Shown one piece after another: positions 17,059 to 25,867 of a DNA stretch of 64,000 bases. This DNA is from Verrucomicrobiales bacterium (GTDB taxonomy: Bacteria > Verrucomicrobiota > Verrucomicrobiia > Verrucomicrobiales > DEV007): the NCBI GenBank assembly GCA_028047635.1, contig JAOFXR010000006.1:29855-93854 (forward strand). Reading direction: 5' to 3'. Within the stretch, counting starts at the first letter, position 1. Every line of letters begins with the position of its first letter. The notes beneath the pieces are model-generated. The model did no database searches and was not told the DNA's origin. It worked only from the letters and a program-made list of their open reading frames with translations. A program made the translations under genes and the position numbers.

Positions 17059-17416
17059 AGTGATGTGGCAATTCGACCACTGTAATCGTTATTTCAAAAC
17101 TCAATTGAACTCACCGACGACGCACAGAGTTGCGCGGCACCGGAGAGAAGAAACAGGATGACCGAATCCAGTGAAAGGGAAACCGGCATGATTGTGCCTT
17201 ACCATCGGCGCGAACTGAATATCGACGACGACTCGGACGCCCGAACGAGGTCGAGGCCCTCATCTACAGGCAAGTAAATCTCAAACGTAAAACTGTAGCC
17301 GGGACGCAGCCTCCCCCCCGGCGGTCGCCGTGAGGCCGGTTCAGAAGCCCCGTTCTCAGTATCTTTCCCCAGCCATCGATATTCGAACCGAGACACGCCG
17401 GCAAAAAGAGCGCTGA
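17059..17416. repeat. Intergenic region with second REP-like copy
   Basis: This 358-base spacer separates the FAD gene start from the EF-hand sulfatase stop. Positions 17249-17330 hold GTCGAGGCCCTCATCTACAG, then CTGTAGCCGGGACGC and CGGCGGTCGCCG, which matches the element at 9839-9910 in order and spacing. CTACAG and CTGTAG are inverted arms, and GGCGGTCGCC is nearly palindromic. The rest of the spacer holds the FAD gene promoter, which I could not pin down. A 65-codon minus frame here looks non-coding. Confidence 0.5.
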
Positions 17417-19486
17417 CTACCTCGCTGAGAGGACGACGTATTCTTCACGCGTCACCTTGCCGTCACCATTATGATCGAATCGCTTGTAACGTGCTTCAAG
17501 ATTCTCTCCGGTCTGACCAGCCAGATATTCGGCCAATGTCAGGATATCGTCTTTATTTGCATCCCAGCGATTGAACGGAGCATTACGATCCCCTTTCGCC
17601 ACTTTCTTAGGCATCTCTTTCTTCTCCACATCAGCAACGCTCAACGCAGAATCGATAAAAGATTTCCCTTTCTTCACCACTTCCGGATAGCTGCGGAGAA
17701 ACTGATTTTCATCGACCAGATTCAGGTAGTAGTGCGTGGTCCCTTTCGGGAGTTGAGCAGTGACGCGTCCGGAGCCCGTCAATGATGCCGGCATCCGAAA
17801 CCACTCTTCGTAGCGATCGCCTCCGTTGAGTGTGTAGATCAAATCGGCATGAACGACCTTGGCTCCATTCACTTGATACGCGAACTCAACCGATTGCTCC
17901 TCACGGGTCGCTGCAGTAACCGTCGGCACCTTTTCCTTATTCAGCAGCGGAGCCGCCGTGTTGGGATTGTAGTAAGGATAGCTTGCTTTCATTTCCTCGA
18001 GACGCTCCGTGAGGTGCTTATTCATCTCCTGCGTTTTCTCCGGCATCGACTCAGCAAGGTTTACCGCCTCCTCAATATCAACACGGGTTTGCTCACCGCC
18101 CTTGGTTTCGTAGAGACGGAACAGTTCCAACTCAGGCGTCTCGGGATTATTGACGTGATCGTAGTTGCGGATCAGTTTGTAGTCACCGGTCCGAATCGTG
18201 CTCTCCAGTGCCCCGCCATGAGGAAAATGCCAGACCATCGTTTCGCGGGCTGAACCGTCCGCATGTTTCACGAGCGTCGGATCCCCGGGATCGCCATGCA
18301 GGAGCGGCAGAAGGTCACAGCCGTCGAGGTTCTTCCCTTCCGGTCGATCCGCTCCTACCATAGACAGAATCGTTGGGTAAAAGTCGAGCCCGTTCGCAAG
18401 GACATCCGTTTGAACTCCTGCCGGAATCTGAGGGCCCGTGATGATGAGCGGGACACGGGTTCCGCCTTCCTTCGCGGAAATCTTCCCCCGGTCTAGCGGA
18501 TTGTTGTCGGTGTAACGCTCTTTGGGGCCTCCTTCCATCCCCCCGTTGTCCGAGGTGAAAATCAGATAAGTATTCTCGCTCAACTTATGCCCCGGCCACC
18601 GTGGGTCATCGGTATTGTCGAGATAGTTAAAAACCGTTCCGAGGTAATAATCGAGTTCTTCCACCATCGCCGCGAAGAAAGGGTTTTGCTGCCCCGGCAC
18701 TTCCTTCTTCGGAGTGTGAGCGGGATCTATTCCTAGTCTCTCTGTGTATTTCTTAAGTCGCTCTTCCGACCGCGTGTGGATCGGAGCGTGCACAAGCCAG
18801 GTCGCGTAGTAGAGAAAAAACGGCTTCTCTTTGTTTTCTTTCAGAAACGTCAGCGCATCCTCATTTGTCTCGTGAAAAGGAAATCCATTTTCATCGAGTC
18901 TAAAAGGATCATCCGCCTCATCCGTTGCAAAATCTTTGAGCCGATCATCCATTCCGCCCCTCGAACCGCGGCTCGCTCTTGTGTAGTCGAATCCGACGTC
19001 TTCCGGCTGAGGAAAAGCATGATGATCAATCGCCATGTGCCACTTGCCCGAATGCCCTGTCGTGTAGCCATCTTCCTTGAGCGCTTTCGCGAGGGTGAAC
19101 TCATCCGCCGGAATCCGCCCGCTATACCATGGGTCCATCATCCTCCAATTCTTGCTAATAGGCGCAGGCGGAGCCCCACCCACAACGTGCGTTTTCTGAG
19201 CACGCGCCGAGTGGTTTCCACTCATAATCGCACAGCGGGAAGGCGCGCAAGTCGGTGACGGAGAATACGCCTGCCAAAACAGAACACCCTTCTTGGCCAA
19301 AGCATCGATGTTAGGGGTCTCGTAGGGTGAAGGCTCATCAATGTCGTAACACTTCACATCCTGCCAACCGAGATCGTCAGTCAAAATGAGAACCACGTTG
19401 GGCTTTTCGGGGCGACCATCTTCGGCACCTAATAAAGGAAAACAACTCAGTAGAATTGCGAGAGGGAGAATTACTTGTTTCATCAT
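17417..19486 (-). CDS. Secreted sulfatase with C-terminal EF-hand pair
   Basis: 689 residues, longer than a plain sulfatase. A signal peptide (MMKQVILPLAILLSCFPLLG) is followed by KPNVVLILTDDLGWQDVKCYD, formylglycine site CAPSR (Cys 80), GHSGKWHMAIDHHAFPQ, IFTSDNGGM and GDYKLIRNYD. After the catalytic part comes a short beta domain (VVHADLIYTLNGGDRYEEW). The last 45 residues hold two calcium-binding EF-hand loops, DANKDDILTLAEY and DHNGDGKVTREEY, as in PVC extracellular proteins. The stop lies at 17417 after an intergenic REP-like element; upstream the PQQ gene ends 23 bases away, so they are probably co-transcribed. Calcium could be structural or aid surface attachment (inference). Confidence 0.93.
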   Translation of the reverse strand: MMKQVILPLAILLSCFPLLGAEDGRPEKPNVVLILTDDLGWQDVKCYDIDEPSPYETPNIDALAKKGVLFWQAYSPSPTCAPSRCAIMSGNHSARAQKTHVVGGAPPAPISKNWRMMDPWYSGRIPADEFTLAKALKEDGYTTGHSGKWHMAIDHHAFPQPEDVGFDYTRASRGSRGGMDDRLKDFATDEADDPFRLDENGFPFHETNEDALTFLKENKEKPFFLYYATWLVHAPIHTRSEERLKKYTERLGIDPAHTPKKEVPGQQNPFFAAMVEELDYYLGTVFNYLDNTDDPRWPGHKLSENTYLIFTSDNGGMEGGPKERYTDNNPLDRGKISAKEGGTRVPLIITGPQIPAGVQTDVLANGLDFYPTILSMVGADRPEGKNLDGCDLLPLLHGDPGDPTLVKHADGSARETMVWHFPHGGALESTIRTGDYKLIRNYDHVNNPETPELELFRLYETKGGEQTRVDIEEAVNLAESMPEKTQEMNKHLTERLEEMKASYPYYNPNTAAPLLNKEKVPTVTAATREEQSVEFAYQVNGAKVVHADLIYTLNGGDRYEEWFRMPASLTGSGRVTAQLPKGTTHYYLNLVDENQFLRSYPEVVKKGKSFIDSALSVADVEKKEMPKKVAKGDRNAPFNRWDANKDDILTLAEYLAGQTGENLEARYKRFDHNGDGKVTREEYVVLSAR

Positions 19487-19509
19487 TCAGGAGGGGAATA
19501 AAATCGGTG

Positions 19510-21117
19510 TTAAGGCTCTGCTCCAATGCAAAGCAGTTCTTTCAACGTTCGGTGGTAAAGGCGACCCTTTGAATAGCTGGGAGTACTGGCTGTCCAGGTC
19601 TTGCCGAAAGCACCGAGATCATTCAACGCGACAAGCGCCGTCTCATCAAAGTTTTTCGCCTGCCCGTCGAGCACCTGCACTTTGCCACACATGAACGTAA
19701 AATAGAGATACTGATTCACTGCAATAGTATTTCCGTTAAAACACCACCACCATCCGCTCCGGCCGGAACGGCGATCTTCAGCGACATCAACGCCACGGCT
19801 GTTAATCGTCATTTCGGGATAAAAAAGTTCCGTGTTTTTCAGGGTCTCACCCTCTACTTCAGGAACCGGGAACGGTAATTGCAGATACTCGACGTTCTCA
19901 GTCTCCACATTGATCCGGGCAATGCTATTACGCGGCCCATGATTCCAGGACTGACGGCGTTGCTTCCCTTGAAAATCAAAGCACGCAAAATAGACATACG
20001 GATAGATCACCATGTTGGAGTGCCATGCAGGAAATACGGTCATGGCGGGCTCCTCCTCACTCAGGTCAACTCCTTTGCGAGTAATGAAGCCATTGGTCTC
20101 CGCGTCGTAAGACGTCAACGTGACATTTTTGATCCATGAAATGCGTTTGGCTTCACTTCCGTCGATAGAGTTAAGTATTACGAGATCGGTTCGCGTTTCA
20201 TCGAGCCAGTAAGCAAACTTCTCGTCCCAGAACTGAGTGACGAGACACTTACCTTCCGCTTCGGCCTCCCAACTCCAGAGCGCTTTCCCGGCATCGGCAC
20301 CATCGACACGAGTCAGCGTGATTCCAGCAGGTCCTTCCGGCGTACCGTGATGGGCGCCACGCCCTGACATAACAGCATACCCTCCACCTGGCAGTTCATT
20401 CAAAACGGGCGTGTTGTAATGCGTGAGTCCTTCCGGAGCGATCCACAAAGGCTCGCCTGTTTTCGCATCGAACCCACGGAGGTAATTCCACGCATCGTCG
20501 CGTCGTGCGGGATCATCTGGATCACGAGGCTCGACGTTAAGGAGCGTGTCGCCAACCTTGATCGGCTCATATTGCTTGTTAAAGGGGCGATCCAGAGTGG
20601 GTGTCCATTTTCGAGTCCACACCTCCTTGCCTTCCATCGTCCAGCATCCCATCTGACCGCTCGCATTCCAAAACCAGACATGTTTACCGTCGGTGATCGG
20701 AGTCGGACTGCTGCTCGTGCTGAACCCATAAGCATACTGGCTCTTTGCCTTGGGATCGCCAGCGAGATCCCGTTGCCAATGAACCGAACCATCCTCCGCG
20801 CTGATGCAGTAGAGAACGATATCAGTCCCCTGCAATTCCGTCGCGTCAGCGGCTAGCGGTTTCATCGTCGTCAGAAAAAGTCGATCTTCCCAGACCGCGA
20901 TTCCACTCTGACCGGACTCAGGCAAATCGATCCGCCAGCGGATGTTCTCATCCTTCTTCACACTCCATTTGAGTGGGACAGGCCGATTCGTTTTGACGGT
21001 CCAATTCTGATTAGGCCCCGCTGCTTGTGGCCAATTCCCGCTCGACTCTTCCTGAGAAAAACCCAACGAGGGTAGAACAAACAACAGTGGACAAAGCACG
21101 GGGATCACTTTTTCCAT
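19510..21117 (-). CDS. PQQ-like beta-propeller protein, secreted
   Basis: 535 residues with a signal peptide (MEKVIPVLCPLLFVLPSLGF). Repeated WD-like/PQQ blades are visible: WPQAAGPNQNWTV, IRWRIDLPESGQSGIAVWEDRLFLTT, DIVLYCISAEDGSVHWQRDLAG, HVWFWNASGQMGCWTMEGKEVW, NYLRGFDAKTGEPLWIAPEG. PVC genomes hold many such outer-membrane-assembly-factor-like or PQQ-binding-like propellers without proven cofactor or activity. It lies between the EF-hand sulfatase and the GH43/117-like gene in the same direction. It could be a sugar dehydrogenase or a scaffold; I cannot decide between them. Confidence 0.85.
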   Translation of the reverse strand: MEKVIPVLCPLLFVLPSLGFSQEESSGNWPQAAGPNQNWTVKTNRPVPLKWSVKKDENIRWRIDLPESGQSGIAVWEDRLFLTTMKPLAADATELQGTDIVLYCISAEDGSVHWQRDLAGDPKAKSQYAYGFSTSSSPTPITDGKHVWFWNASGQMGCWTMEGKEVWTRKWTPTLDRPFNKQYEPIKVGDTLLNVEPRDPDDPARRDDAWNYLRGFDAKTGEPLWIAPEGLTHYNTPVLNELPGGGYAVMSGRGAHHGTPEGPAGITLTRVDGADAGKALWSWEAEAEGKCLVTQFWDEKFAYWLDETRTDLVILNSIDGSEAKRISWIKNVTLTSYDAETNGFITRKGVDLSEEEPAMTVFPAWHSNMVIYPYVYFACFDFQGKQRRQSWNHGPRNSIARINVETENVEYLQLPFPVPEVEGETLKNTELFYPEMTINSRGVDVAEDRRSGRSGWWWCFNGNTIAVNQYLYFTFMCGKVQVLDGQAKNFDETALVALNDLGAFGKTWTASTPSYSKGRLYHRTLKELLCIGAEP

Positions 21118-21143
21118 ATCGAAAGGAAACTCGATCTTCGATC

Positions 21144-21178
21144 CAACAGGGTTAGGTCACTGCACCTACCCTGTTGAA
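21144..21178 (-). terminator. Strong hairpin downstream of the GH43/117-like gene
   Basis: CAACAGGGTTAGGT and ACCTACCCTGTTG form a 13-pair stem with one bulged T and a six-base loop. It lies about 40 bases past the stop at 21220 and 30 bases before the next gene start at 21117, so it could terminate or attenuate transcription from the upstream gene. There is no T-run. The core shares bases with the palindrome at 15005-15047. Confidence 0.5.
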
Positions 21179-21219
21179 CGAAAAAACCATCGTAGTCGAA
21201 GCGTTGCGTCACCACGAGT

Positions 21220-22746
21220 CTACTCAAACGAGAGACTCAAGGCTTCGATAATCGGCTTCGATTTATTCTCAGTGGAGTCTTCGATTTTCAGCTCCACTTG
21301 AAATCCGAAACCTTCGGGCAATTTGGAGAGATCCAACTCAGCGGGAGTCTTCTCAATCTGCTTGGAAAAACCGGGAATATAATCGTAGGACTCTTTGACC
21401 TCGGTCCACTCGGTCCACTCATCGATTTTTTGATCATTGTCAGTATCGACTCCGACACGAGCCGATACCGTCTCAACCCACGGGCCGGGGCTCGTGAAAT
21501 CCGTTTTCTGCTGAGTCGCGAGATAGAATTTCCCTTCGGCAAAAGCAATGTCGGGATCAGGGTGACCTTTGCCAATGTTGTCGCACCAGGTAAACGGCTC
21601 ATCAATCGAAGACGAGGTGAACCAGCCCACGCTCATTTGATGCCCTTCAGCAGGATCGTAGTCGCCGAAAAGATAATACTGACCGCCAATCGCGATCGCC
21701 GCCCAATCACCATAGGCTTCCTGCACTGGCTCATGGATCTCGTATTCAGCGACACTGGTTTTGTAATTGGCAGGATCTTCTTTCGCCCAATGAGGATGAT
21801 TGTAGGTCCCAATCTTCCCGGTTGGCTTCGTTCTATTATCGACAGGCGGCGCTTTGAAAACAAAACCACTGATTCCGTCAGGACTGGCGGCATGACCGGC
21901 GAGCGGTGAATCCCATGAACGTTTGTTCGCCGAAATCGGACTCCAGTCTTCGATGATGACATGCATGTTGCCATCGAGATCACGGATAAAACCGGCGTCA
22001 GAGCCATGTGAAGGATCCTTCACCGCCATTCCCATATTCTCACCCGGCTCTCCGTCAGTAAGATCGCTGTCGACGTAAACGTGCGGGTCCTGATCATTCG
22101 GGAAGTCGTAGTAGATCAAGGCTTTGCCATCCACGTATTCGGCGCTGGTCACCCATTTGGAGAACCCTTCAGTGACAGGACCGTGATGAACCCAGTTTTT
22201 CATATCGCGACTTTGCCATGCATGATAGCCGCCCTTACCCGGCTTGAGACCACCAGGTGCATTGTAAACGTTCGGAAAAGGCGTTGTCTTGAGAGGAGTA
22301 TCAAATCCCTCAAGCGAGGCATCCTCCGCAGAGAACTGCGGCTGAGGCTTCGCCTTCTCTCCCTTTTTTGGTCGAGGCTTACCACTCCCGTAACGGCCGA
22401 AAATCCAGTAGTCGTTTGGACCTTTCGTGAGCAGGACAGGAGCGTCCTGAAGATTCGCTGGACCTAGATTCTCAATGGGATTCCAGTTCTGCCAGATCGT
22501 AGATTGCTTCAATGTCAGGGACTTGGCGGAGCGCTTGCTATCGAGCGACTGGAGTTTTGTCAAAACCGTGGCTTCCTTTCCCTCAGGAGAAACAGAGCCT
22601 TTCTCGACCACGGCTCCTTCCGACGATTCGATATTCTTTTTCCATTCCTTCTGGCTGTCGACTTTCCATGCCGATTCCTCAGCATGAACAAGCGAAGCTC
22701 CAAGCAAAGTGGAAAGTGTTAAAGTGCTGAGACGTCTCAAAATCAT
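21220..22746 (-). CDS. GH43/GH117-like five-bladed propeller glycosidase, secreted
   Basis: 508 residues from the ATG at 22746, which opens a good signal peptide (MILRRLSTLTLSTLLGASLV). A longer frame from a TTG at 22782 is unlikely. Motifs resemble five-bladed propeller glycosidases: HAWQSRDMKNWVHHGPVTEG, IYYDFPNDQDPHVYVDSDL, YNHPHWAKEDPANYK, WAAIAIGGQYYLFGDYDPAEG and GHPDPDIAFAEGKFYLATQQ. The acidic residues needed by GH43/GH117 enzymes are plausible but I cannot name the catalytic set. A Lys/Pro-rich linker (GKPRPKKGEKAKPQPQ) is inserted near residue 140. GH117 members act on anhydrogalactose oligosaccharides and GH43 on arabinan/xylan; which applies here is unknown. A strong hairpin follows the gene. 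Confidence 0.75.
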   Translation of the reverse strand: MILRRLSTLTLSTLLGASLVHAEESAWKVDSQKEWKKNIESSEGAVVEKGSVSPEGKEATVLTKLQSLDSKRSAKSLTLKQSTIWQNWNPIENLGPANLQDAPVLLTKGPNDYWIFGRYGSGKPRPKKGEKAKPQPQFSAEDASLEGFDTPLKTTPFPNVYNAPGGLKPGKGGYHAWQSRDMKNWVHHGPVTEGFSKWVTSAEYVDGKALIYYDFPNDQDPHVYVDSDLTDGEPGENMGMAVKDPSHGSDAGFIRDLDGNMHVIIEDWSPISANKRSWDSPLAGHAASPDGISGFVFKAPPVDNRTKPTGKIGTYNHPHWAKEDPANYKTSVAEYEIHEPVQEAYGDWAAIAIGGQYYLFGDYDPAEGHQMSVGWFTSSSIDEPFTWCDNIGKGHPDPDIAFAEGKFYLATQQKTDFTSPGPWVETVSARVGVDTDNDQKIDEWTEWTEVKESYDYIPGFSKQIEKTPAELDLSKLPEGFGFQVELKIEDSTENKSKPIIEALSLSFE

Positions 22747-22885
22747 ATCATTGATTGAGGCTTCGAGAGCCCTTGTTGTCAAGGCTAGATGAGCACCTTA
22801 AACAGCAAAAATCGCCCTCCTGAAAAGGCCATCATCGAGCAAAATTTCATATATTTGAGCAGTTAGAACGAAAGAGACTCACTTG

Positions 22886-24400
22886 TCACGGCTCGCTGCG
22901 TCCGGAATTGATCGCCTTCTGAATCTCTTCGGTGAGAGCTGTCACTTTAGCGGGCTTCTCTTCGTAAAGGTTCGTCTGCTCGTAAGGATCTTCTGCCAGG
23001 TTGTAAAGTTGTCCGGTTTGGCTCAAATCCATCCGCCAGGGAGCCATCACGCTTGTTGATTCTACAGCGTCTGAATATTTGTAGAAGCCTCCGGAACTCA
23101 GCGTGTCGAAAATCAGCTTCCAGTTGTCCCGTCGGATCGAGAGGATGCCAGTGTAGGATTGTGTGATCATTGAGTGGCGAACCGGCTCCGCATTTGCATC
23201 CAGAAATTGCGCAGATTGGTCGATCCCATCCTCCGCCGCCCACTCTGGAAGCGAGGCACCTGCAATCGAGGCCGCGGTTGGCATGAGATCGGTTAGGGAC
23301 ATGAGATTGTCGTTCACTTCATTGGCAGGAACTTTGCCGGGCCAGCGAACGATGAAAGGAACCCGGGAACCGCCATCCCAAGCGTCGGTTTTATATCCAC
23401 GAAACGGGCCTGACGCATCGTGGCCATCAGCTAATTCCTTCTTCGTAAATTTCGGTCCGTTGTCTGAGGTGAAGACAACAAGCGTATTCTCCGAGATTCC
23501 AGCGCCATCGAGAAATCTAGAGATTTTGTCGACACTCTCATCCACCCAAAGACAGCGATCGCCTCTTGGCCCGATGCCTGATTTCCCTACAAAACGCTTG
23601 GGGGGTAATACCGCTCCATGCGCTGCGTTCAACGCCAGGTAAACAAAGAACGGCTCATTCTTCTCGACTGCTGTCTCGATGAACTTCTTCGTTTCCACAA
23701 CATAGAGATCGTCAACCGTGTCCCGAAACAACGTGGGATCTCGAATCAACCCGGTCTTGTCCGGCATGGGCTCGTTGATGATTTGATTCCCACGCATAAA
23801 AACAGGAATCCGAGTGCAGTTCGACGGCGTTCCGAAGAAGGTATCGAATCCGAGCGCGAGCGGCCCGCCTTCGATTGACGCTGTGTGATCGACACGTTCA
23901 CTAAGCGAAACGAGCGCCGCATTGGCTCCCGGCCCATGGATCTGCGACCCAAAATGGTAGTCACCGGGATCGCCTTCTTTTGGCTTCCAACCCAAACCAA
24001 TGTGCCATTTCCCAAAGGCGGCTGTGGCATACCCCTGCCCCTTCAATGCCGAGGCGATCGTGACTCGAGTTGGCGGAATCAGAGGCTTTGCATACCCCGG
24101 AAGCACGCCTTCACGGACATAGGTTCGCCAGCAATAACGGCCTGTCAGCAACGAGTAACGAGTTGGCGTGCAAACCGAATGAGGTGCGTGTGCATTGGTG
24201 AAACGCATGCCTTCAGAAGCAAACTTGTCGATCGCCGGGGTGATCACTTTTCCTTTTTCAGGCACGTTGCAACTCACATCCCCCCAACCGAGATCATCCG
24301 CGAGGATGACGATGATGTTGGGCTTAGTGCCCGTCTCTGCCTGCAAGATTCCCGCTCCGATAGCAGCAAACAGAATAATTGTAGAAAAAGTTTTTATCAT
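22886..24400 (-). CDS. Secreted sulfatase
   Basis: 504 residues. Signal peptide MIKTFSTIILFAAIGAGILQ, then KPNIIVILADDLGWGDVSCN, formylglycine site CTPTR (Cys 77) followed by YSLLTGRYCWRT, GKWHIGLGWKP, VVFTSDNGPKFT (Pro in place of the more usual second Gly) and a C-terminal NWKLIFDTLSSGG. Length and layout fit the arylsulfatase family. It stands alone: 144 bases from the DUF1552 stop upstream and about 140 bases from the next gene start downstream. The 22747-22885 spacer downstream is A/T-rich and holds no clear terminator. Substrate unknown. Confidence 0.93.
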   Translation of the reverse strand: MIKTFSTIILFAAIGAGILQAETGTKPNIIVILADDLGWGDVSCNVPEKGKVITPAIDKFASEGMRFTNAHAPHSVCTPTRYSLLTGRYCWRTYVREGVLPGYAKPLIPPTRVTIASALKGQGYATAAFGKWHIGLGWKPKEGDPGDYHFGSQIHGPGANAALVSLSERVDHTASIEGGPLALGFDTFFGTPSNCTRIPVFMRGNQIINEPMPDKTGLIRDPTLFRDTVDDLYVVETKKFIETAVEKNEPFFVYLALNAAHGAVLPPKRFVGKSGIGPRGDRCLWVDESVDKISRFLDGAGISENTLVVFTSDNGPKFTKKELADGHDASGPFRGYKTDAWDGGSRVPFIVRWPGKVPANEVNDNLMSLTDLMPTAASIAGASLPEWAAEDGIDQSAQFLDANAEPVRHSMITQSYTGILSIRRDNWKLIFDTLSSGGFYKYSDAVESTSVMAPWRMDLSQTGQLYNLAEDPYEQTNLYEEKPAKVTALTEEIQKAINSGRSEP

Positions 24401-24544
24401 AACTCAAAAGTTGTAATGCACCGCCTGCTACCGTCTTCAGCAACCTTCCCACGGGAATGGTTGCCCAACATTTTTGCTATATCAAAATGCTCGGCGGATG
24501 GAGAAGATTCCATTTGATACAGGAGTGTTTGCCCCCCTCGTAAG

Positions 24545-25867
24545 CTAAGCCAATAATTCTCTAAGCGCCCCTTTTCCCGTGTCGTATTTTTCGTAGGCGC
24601 CGCCTAGATTGAAATGCTCAACCGGGTGACCCGCAGCTTCAAGTAAAGTGGCATAGAAGCTGTTGATCGGGCGATCGTTTTCGATCTTCATGTAATGACC
24701 TTCCTGCATCGTTCCTCCAAAATTACCCAGAGTCATAAAGGGCCAACTTGCGCCATTGGTGTGCTGTTTGTCAGCATTGTTACTGGTATAAACAATCAAG
24801 GTGTTGTCCATCATAGTGCCATTACCTTCCGGCGTTTCCTCAAGGGCCTGGACCAGTTTTGACAACATTCGCATGTTATACTGTCGAATCCGTGTCCAGA
24901 TATCGGATGTCATCGATAAGTGGCCCAATGAATGCCCCCTTTGGTCAATGCCTAAGCCCTCCCATGAACCATAAAATTCGCCGCAGCCTGAATTAATTGT
25001 GGCCACATTAGTGAGGCCCGCTTTCAGTGCGGCAATCGTCAAATCAAGCATCGCGTCATGCCAATCTGTTTCATGTTGGGGAGCTGAGTATTTTTCGTCA
25101 AATTCAGGCATGTAGGTTTTGAGACTGTCTGACATGGAGCTGACACTGTCCCGAAATGTGCTGATGTCGCTGAAGGGATCTAATTTCTTCCGGCCACTCT
25201 CTGGTAACGTTCCAGCGCTTTCGGCTGAGGTTTTGGCGATGAAATCCAACATCTTGGAATTTTCATCGTAAGTCTTTCGTTGCTTGCCAGTGGCGACAGA
25301 TCCAAACATGAGCCGATATAGAAATGTCGGGTCACAGATCATCGACGCTTTATCCCCGGGGCCCCAGGCAGAGGTTGCATGGAAAATGGGAACTTGTTTC
25401 ATCCGATTCAGCGATTCCATGCCGACACTCAAAAGAGGCACGGGCGCCTTGGGCAGAACCTTGCTTAGCGCGCAATCAATTGTGATGTCAAAAGGGGTGG
25501 ACTTATTTCTTCTGTATCCACCGAGGCATCCGTAGTAAGCGCTGTGAGCCGGGCTGGTGTGCCTGCCGTGCAAGCCCTGGATTATCGTGAGTTTGTCACG
25601 GTGAGGGGCCAAGGGATCAATGAAAACCGGGAGGTCTTCTGATCTAAGCGATTTACCGGATGTTATTCCTTTCACTGCGCAATTAGCGTCACTGAATCCC
25701 TGGGATTGCAGGAAAAACACAACTCTCTTGGGCTGCTTGCCGCCTTGGGGCGGACTCACCTTTTTGTCCTCTGCCAATGCAGTGTAAAAGGGAGTTGCCG
25801 CACTCGCTCCGGCTGCCGCACCGAATTTTTTAATGATGTCTCGTCTGTTTAGCGTATTTATTTTCAT
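24545..25867 (-). CDS. DUF1552 protein, Tat-type signal
   Basis: 440 residues. The leader NRRDIIKKFGAAAGASAATP is twin-arginine-like. The DUF1552 body shows KRVVFFLQSQGFSDANCAVKG, LTIIQGLHGRHTSPAHSAYYG, TFRDSVSSMSDSLKTYMPEFDEKY, GCGEFYGSWEGLGIDQRGHSLGH and DNTLIVYTSNNADKQH. The family has an alkaline-phosphatase-like core with unknown activity and is nearly always next to a DUF1592 gene, as here: its ATG overlaps the DUF1592 TAA by one base. Compared with its neighbours it is more A/T-rich. Its order (DUF1592 then DUF1552) is opposite to the second pair at 39252-42850, so the two pairs are not a simple local duplication. Confidence 0.9.
   Translation of the reverse strand: MKINTLNRRDIIKKFGAAAGASAATPFYTALAEDKKVSPPQGGKQPKRVVFFLQSQGFSDANCAVKGITSGKSLRSEDLPVFIDPLAPHRDKLTIIQGLHGRHTSPAHSAYYGCLGGYRRNKSTPFDITIDCALSKVLPKAPVPLLSVGMESLNRMKQVPIFHATSAWGPGDKASMICDPTFLYRLMFGSVATGKQRKTYDENSKMLDFIAKTSAESAGTLPESGRKKLDPFSDISTFRDSVSSMSDSLKTYMPEFDEKYSAPQHETDWHDAMLDLTIAALKAGLTNVATINSGCGEFYGSWEGLGIDQRGHSLGHLSMTSDIWTRIRQYNMRMLSKLVQALEETPEGNGTMMDNTLIVYTSNNADKQHTNGASWPFMTLGNFGGTMQEGHYMKIENDRPINSFYATLLEAAGHPVEHFNLGGAYEKYDTGKGALRELLA

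Noticed and set aside
17199..17396. 65-codon minus-strand frame between genes
   Set aside because: Overlaps the REP-like element; no start signal and no recognisable protein features.
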